DNA of 64,000 nucleotides from Dermatophagoides farinae (lineage: Eukaryota > Arthropoda > Arachnida > Sarcoptiformes > Pyroglyphidae). Position numbers and translations under genes: made by a program. The stretch covers positions 3,180,001 through 3,244,000 of the forward strand of contig NC_134681.1 of assembly GCF_024713945.1 (NCBI RefSeq), read 5' to 3'. The notes below the pieces were generated by a model. That model was not told the DNA's origin and did not search any database. It saw only the letters and a program-made list of their open reading frames with translations. Shown one piece after another: positions 58,827 through 64,000 of the stretch (the first letter of the stretch is position 1; the number at the start of each line of letters is the position of its first letter).

Positions 58827-61587
58827 TCACATGATTTGACATATTTTGCTATTTCGATCATTTTGCTGATGTGAAATTGATTCTCTTGAATTGGTCACCA
58901 AATCGATCGTTTGATTCATTTCTGATGATTCATGTCTGACTAATGGTGATATTTGTCGCTGCTGTTTTGAATCATTTTCACCATTGTTATCATCGACATC
59001 GCCACCATTCATAATGATTAGATTTGATTCTAATGAATGTGATTTATAAAGATGATGTCCACTACCATCACCACCATGATCACCATTGCCATTTTCAGAT
59101 TTTTTAACATTTTTCATCACTCGTATTCGGTTCGTATTTTCATTTTGATTATTTGGATTCACTATTAATGTCATCATTGTGCCATTATTGCGTATTTCTT
59201 GCATACTTGTACTTTGCATCAGGTTATTACGTAAGCGCATACCTTCCATGTAGATTTTACGTTCATAAGCACCGGCATTTAATTGACCGACACGATCTGA
59301 CCATTGTCGTTGATTATTAGCCATTATTATTGATGATGATGATGATGACGATGAATTTGCTGATGATTCATTTATGCCGCCACCTATGCCGCTATCCATT
59401 ATATCTAGATTATCCATATGATGATTATTAGTCAATTTAGATTTAGATTTTTTAAACACGTGACGATCAACTAGACGGCGAAAATGATTTGTTTTTGTTA
59501 TTGACTGTTGTTGTTGATCCGATAGCAAATCAGATGATGATTGTTCCGATTGCTGTTGCTGATCGGTTGTTTTTGCATTATTATTATTATTGTGTTTTTC
59601 AGCCAATCGTTTCAAATACATTTCATCCACTAATTGACTCAAACGTTTTCGTTGGCCACAACCAGAATCTAATCGTACTTCAAACAGACCATAAACTGGT
59701 TTATGATCAGAACTGATTATATTTGATATTGAATTATAATAGATACATTTAATTAAATTGTTATCATTCGATTCTATTTGTTGATGATTTGTTGATTTTG
59801 TTTGATATAAAATACGATCCGTATATGATGGTACACGTCCAGATTCATAATTATAATTATTTACAATTTTATCACCATTAATATTATCATTTGTTTTGGT
59901 TGATGATGAAGAAGAATTTGCTGATTTTTTTGTTGAATTGTCATCAACATCACCGTTATTCAATTTATATGATAATTTCATTGAAATTGATGATGACGAC
60001 GACGACGATGATGACGTTGATGTTGATGTTGACGTTATTGATGTTGTGGTTTTGGTTGATGGATTTAATGATGATGATTGTATTATGGTTGTATCTATAT
60101 GATGATCAATTGGATCATTGGTAGCTAAACCACCGGTGATTGGATGATTAATTTTACATTTATACGTGGGTAAAAATGGTGGTGGCCATCGTGCTTCTTC
60201 GAAACCATTGAATATAATACCTCTATTCATTAGATTACTAAGCTGATCTGATCGCATCATTTTACGTAGATAGGTATCTTTGGTTTCTGGATTGTTTGTA
60301 TTCGTAATGCGACGTATAGCATCCAGAACAATATCTACCGGTAATTCTAGACGAAAATTCAGATCACCAAACCAGAATATAAATTCTGAATTATGATCAC
60401 GAATATTATTATTGGCGCTGTTGTTGTTCGTTGTTGTTAAATTCATTTCTGAATTTGATTTTGATGGATATTTTAGATTTAAAATTTGTTGCACTTTATC
60501 CAATTGATTCATACGTGATCGAAGATTAATTTCATGTGCCGTAAGATGTGTATTAATAAATAGAAATGATGTTCCGAACAACGTGAATGATAATGTGATT
60601 GCACCTTTTGTACGGATACGATTTGCGGCCATTGGACGCATATGTACTGGTACCATATCCACTGTGGTACATGACCATAATAATTCACGACGAATCCATA
60701 TTGAACAATGTAATACACCCACTGAAGACCAACGCAATAGACAATAATTTGGTCCCAACGATGATTGTATACCGACTTTTAAACTGTTGACAATCATCTC
60801 AGAATTTGGTGTTTCTTGTAAACCGATCACAAACATTTCCGGTAAATTTAATTGTCCATATTGTAGTGGTTGAAATGGTTTCAGATGTAATAATTCCTGC
60901 AATGATTGATTATAATCATTCGGTGGTTTGGAGCCCATATTCCATGTAATGATCGATAAACGTATTTTATGATCAGGAAAAAAACGTTCCAATTCATTTT
61001 GGCTGAAAAATGATTCCTATTCAAGGAAGAGAAAACAATGTCTGAAATTTGAACTATAGTGAAACTACAATGAAAAAAAAACATACACAAAATATATTGG
61101 AATCATGATAAATGAAACGATTCCTTTGTATCTGGTCATATGTAACCGGTGGCAATACTTTTTGTTGTTGTTTATTCATTGATAATATCGACGATGTTAT
61201 TGACAATGAAGATGAATCTGATGATGAAGATGGTGATGATGATGATGATGATGATGTTGAAGATTTTTTTGCTGTTTTTGGCGATAAACATTTCGTTTTT
61301 GTTGTTGTTGTTGTTATATTTGCCAATGACTCTGGTTGTAAAAGTTGATCATCATCATCATCATTATTATGACCATTAATCAATCGACCACTTATATCAA
61401 TCGGCTGATTATCATTATTAATACAATTGTTTGAACATTGTTTTTGCTGCTGTTGTTGTTGATCATTATTATGATTTGAAAATATTGTTTGATTACTACT
61501 ATTGCTGCTGCTGCTTATGTCATCCAAAGATGATGACGATGATGATGATGATGAATTTGTTGCTGTTTTTTCCATTTTGCTATTCAT
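58827..61587 (-). CDS. INPP5E: Inositol polyphosphate 5-phosphatase, INPP5E-like, CaaX-terminated
   Basis: Removes the 5-phosphate from phosphoinositides; vertebrate INPP5E acts on ciliary membranes. Exons 61587-61087 and 61016-58827 join in phase 0 to 896 aa. In-frame TAG just before the ATG supports the start. Residues 1-150 are Ser/Asn/Gln-rich. The catalytic domain starts near 180 (Glu-Leu-Glu-Arg-Phe-Phe-Pro-Asp, then TWNMG). It carries Trp-Phe-Gly-Asp-Leu-Asn-Phe-Arg (382-389), Pro-Ser-Tyr-Thr-Asp-Arg-Ile-Leu-Tyr (563-571) and Ser-Asp-His-Lys-Pro-Val-Tyr-Gly (603-610). The PSYTDR form and the terminal Cys-Gln-Ile-Met, a CaaX prenylation box, point to INPP5E, which ends CSVS in human. 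About 105 low-complexity residues (456-560) are inserted before the second catalytic motif. The long tail is Ser/Asn/Gln-rich. The CDS is complete within the window. Confidence 0.88.
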
Positions 61588-63419
61588 TTGCTAATACAGA
61601 ACAATAAAAAATATTTATATTCATAATTGATCATCATCATCATCATCATCATTAACAAATTAAAATCAATCATTCACAATACAAATGGCGTTGGTGTTGG
61701 TGGTCAATAGAACATTGTGGACAAAAAAAGACAGAAAACGACCTGGGGATTGATCAAAAATAGGAGTATATTTCCTTTTTGGAACAACAACAACAACAAC
61801 AATAACAATAACAATAACAGATCCTTTATCCCTGAATGAGAAATAAATTATCATTTTTTTTTATTCCTGGTGTTTTATAAATGCATAGCATTCAAAATAA
61901 ATCCATTTATCTATTTACATATATTACATTTATATAGAATAATAAATGTAGTCGTCGTCGTGGTGGTGGTGGTGGTTTTTTTTTATTCTTTGCCCAAAAT
62001 GAAATAGAGAGAGAGAGAGAGAGAGAAACATTAACAACATTGATTCTTCTTCTTATTTGTTTTCATTTTGATTCCAATCATTTTTATATGAATTTATTTT
62101 CTCTTTGTGGTTTCTAGGTTACCTTGTTGTTGTTGTTGTTTTCTTTTCTATTCTGTTTCTTTTTTTTTTGTACATGGCATACACGCGCTTTGTCAATGAC
62201 AAACGTTCCAGTATCAAAAAAAAGGAACTAAGGTTTTTTTTTCTTGAATTTCGAGATACAAAAACTAACCAAATAAACGAACGACCACAGCACACACACA
62301 CAGGTAGATTTATTTATTATTTGTTGATTTAGATAGATTTTTCATCATGATGATTTAGTTTATTGTACACATTTACAAAATACCAAAAAAAAAACAAAAA
62401 CAAAAACAAATTACAAAATTTGAATGAAAAATGAAGAAAAGAAAATGAGAAAAAAGTTAACCATCATTAACCAGAAAGAATATTGAACGATAATTCATGT
62501 TTTTTTTTGTGTTACTGTTTGACAAGAATCATTTTTTTTTAGTTTTTGTATTTAGACTGCGAAATGAAAGAAATTTTTCTCTCATTTTTTTTTCGTTTGG
62601 TTCTGCGAATTTTCGTTTCTAGTCTTGGCCAATAATCGATCAATCAATTGATTCGATTTTGAATGATTAAATTATGAAATTCACTCGCATACACACACAC
62701 ACCCGAAATGTAAACAGAGCAAAAAAAAAAATAAAACCGAAAAATGGAAAAATAAAAATGATAATCGTGGAAAAAATTACATTTTCATATATCTGGACAA
62801 ATTCAGTTTAAAACAAAATTTTTAAAGAAAATTTAAATTGAAACAAAAAGTTGATAGAAACCTATCTAACTATCAGTAAGAAATTTTTAATTTTAAATGC
62901 CTAAACAATAGTAATTTTCTTGCTGTTCGTAGTGGATAAAAACCGAAAATGTTTTTCAAAGTGTGGGATTAAGTCATCATCAACGATGTTAATGATGATG
63001 ATGATGATGACATACCACACACACACACACACAATTCTTTTGGGTGGATCAAACAATTTTCGTTCATTCTGGACAATGGTAAAAAGAGAGAGAGAAACAT
63101 TAATTGATTGTCCATTTTTTTATTTGTCTATTTGTTTTCTTTTTACTCGTTCAATCGACAATAATTAATTTTTTCAAAATGTTGTTGTTGTTGTTGTTGT
63201 TGTTTTTCGTTTTTTTGAAAACTTTAACCTTCTTATTTTGCAACGATAAATTGGGCAGAACGTTTATTTTATTCTATTTATCCGAGAAACAAAAACAACA
63301 AAAAAATGATCCATCCATCCATCTCTTGTTTCGATTCGAGTTTGAATTCATGATCATTTCGAGATCGAGATCATTTTGAATTCAGTTGTTTATCCGATTC
63401 GATACAGGAATAAAAATTG
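61588..63419. other. Divergent region, INPP5E-like/ANF-receptor gene
   Basis: 1.8 kb between two divergent start codons. It holds GTT/AAC, GA and CA repeats, a T-rich stretch and A-runs. No coding segment is recognisable, and it should contain both promoters. No TATA box or initiator cluster stood out. Confidence 0.5.
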
Positions 63420-63991
63420 ATGATGATTCAGTATAAAATGAAAAATTTATTGATAATTCTGATAATTTTATTGAAAATTTTACAAATCCTATCGATTAAT
63501 AATAATGCTATTATTTCCACCACTAACAATAGCGATGGCAATGGCGATGATGACGATGGCCATGGAATTGATCAATTTAGAGATGCATTTCATCTTCATA
63601 AAAAACATCAAGAATTCAATAATTGTCCAAATCAATCATCACAATTTTCACGTGAATGGATTAGAATTCGTAATCAAAATCATATTGATCAATCATCCAC
63701 TGATTTCGTGTTGAATAATAATCGTCCTTATTATTATAATCAGACGAATCCATTTCCCGTTAGAATTGTCGGCATATTTGTTACTGATTCTGAATTGCCG
63801 TATACACTGGAATTGGCTAAACCATCGATTAATATAGCGATTGAAAAAGCAAAACGTTTATATCCATCAATACGATGGGAAAATGCCGTATTTCGTAATG
63901 GTTCCAATCGTTGTACTTCGAATTTTGCCGGTGTTTTTGCTGCTGAAGAATTCTATCTACGACGTGTTACGGTTTTTATTGGACCATCATG
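63420..63991 (+). CDS. ANF-receptor-domain protein, first coding exon (receptor guanylate cyclase/NPR-like), partial
   Basis: The gene runs off the right edge. Tandem ATGs (63420, 63423, 63438) follow an in-frame TAA and open a Leu/Ile-rich signal peptide. About 80 residues of Asp/Asn/His-rich sequence follow. From about 63740 the frame matches the start of the ligand-binding fold of natriuretic peptide receptors and receptor guanylate cyclases: Pro-Val-Arg-Ile-Val-Gly-Ile-Phe, Ala-Lys-Pro-Ser-Ile-Asn-Ile-Ala-Ile-Glu, Ser-Asn-Arg-Cys-Thr, then Val-Phe-Ile-Gly-Pro-Ser at the position of the conserved Gly-Pro-x-Cys. The exon ends at 63991 at GTATGT, phase 2. With no cyclase domain in view, a clearance-type receptor or another LIVBP-fold receptor is possible. 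Confidence 0.7.
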
Positions 63992-64000
63992 GTATGTTTT

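Overview
This is a eukaryotic genomic window with multi-exon genes and short GT-AG introns (58-96 bp is common). It is very A+T-rich and full of T8-T10/A8-A10 runs, (CAT/ATG)n, (CA/TG)n and (GA/CT)n. The gene content is animal: an arthropod-type kainate receptor, Notch, carbonic anhydrase, PDAP1, an INPP5E-type phosphatase and a natriuretic-receptor-like protein. Compact gene clusters, tiny introns, strong A+T bias and Ser/Asn/Gln/His homopolymers inside proteins suggest a chelicerate, most likely an astigmatid mite (dust or itch mite group). That placement is inference; no ribosomal or mitochondrial marker is present. The coordinates come from splicing the exons by eye.

Layout. 1-25.9 kb: no gene I can support; repeats, two hairpins and one CTCF-like motif. 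25.9-32.0 kb (+): kainate-type ionotropic glutamate receptor in eight exons, preceded by a 1.45-kb stretch that stays open in frame. 32.5-33.4 kb (-): two-exon Cys-rich secreted protein. 33.4-41.1 kb: intergenic or Notch 5' region with palindromes, initiator motifs, a nuclear-receptor-like DR1 and an orphan signal-peptide exon. 41.1-55.2 kb (+): Notch, with only 20 EGF repeats and two LNR modules and one 4.8-kb exon carrying all of the LNR, transmembrane, ankyrin and tail regions. 55.4-56.9 kb (-): GPI-type carbonic anhydrase with a His/acidic insertion. 57.8-58.6 kb (+): PDAP1. 58.8-61.6 kb (-): INPP5E-like inositol polyphosphate 5-phosphatase with a C-terminal CaaX box. 63.4 kb to the end (+): first coding exon of an ANF-receptor-domain protein, cut by the window edge.

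The genes alternate in strand, giving three convergent pairs (kainate receptor/Cys-rich, Notch/CA, PDAP1/INPP5E). In all three the best poly(A) signals are interleaved, so overlapping 3' ends are predicted. There are two short divergent promoters (CA/PDAP1 and INPP5E/ANF receptor). The genes do not form one pathway. The most unusual item is the architecturally reduced Notch: fewer EGFs and no LNR-A, the module whose linker normally covers the S2 cleavage site. Its introns hold several CSL/Su(H)-type motifs. I see no CRISPR array, complete transposon, tRNA or rRNA.
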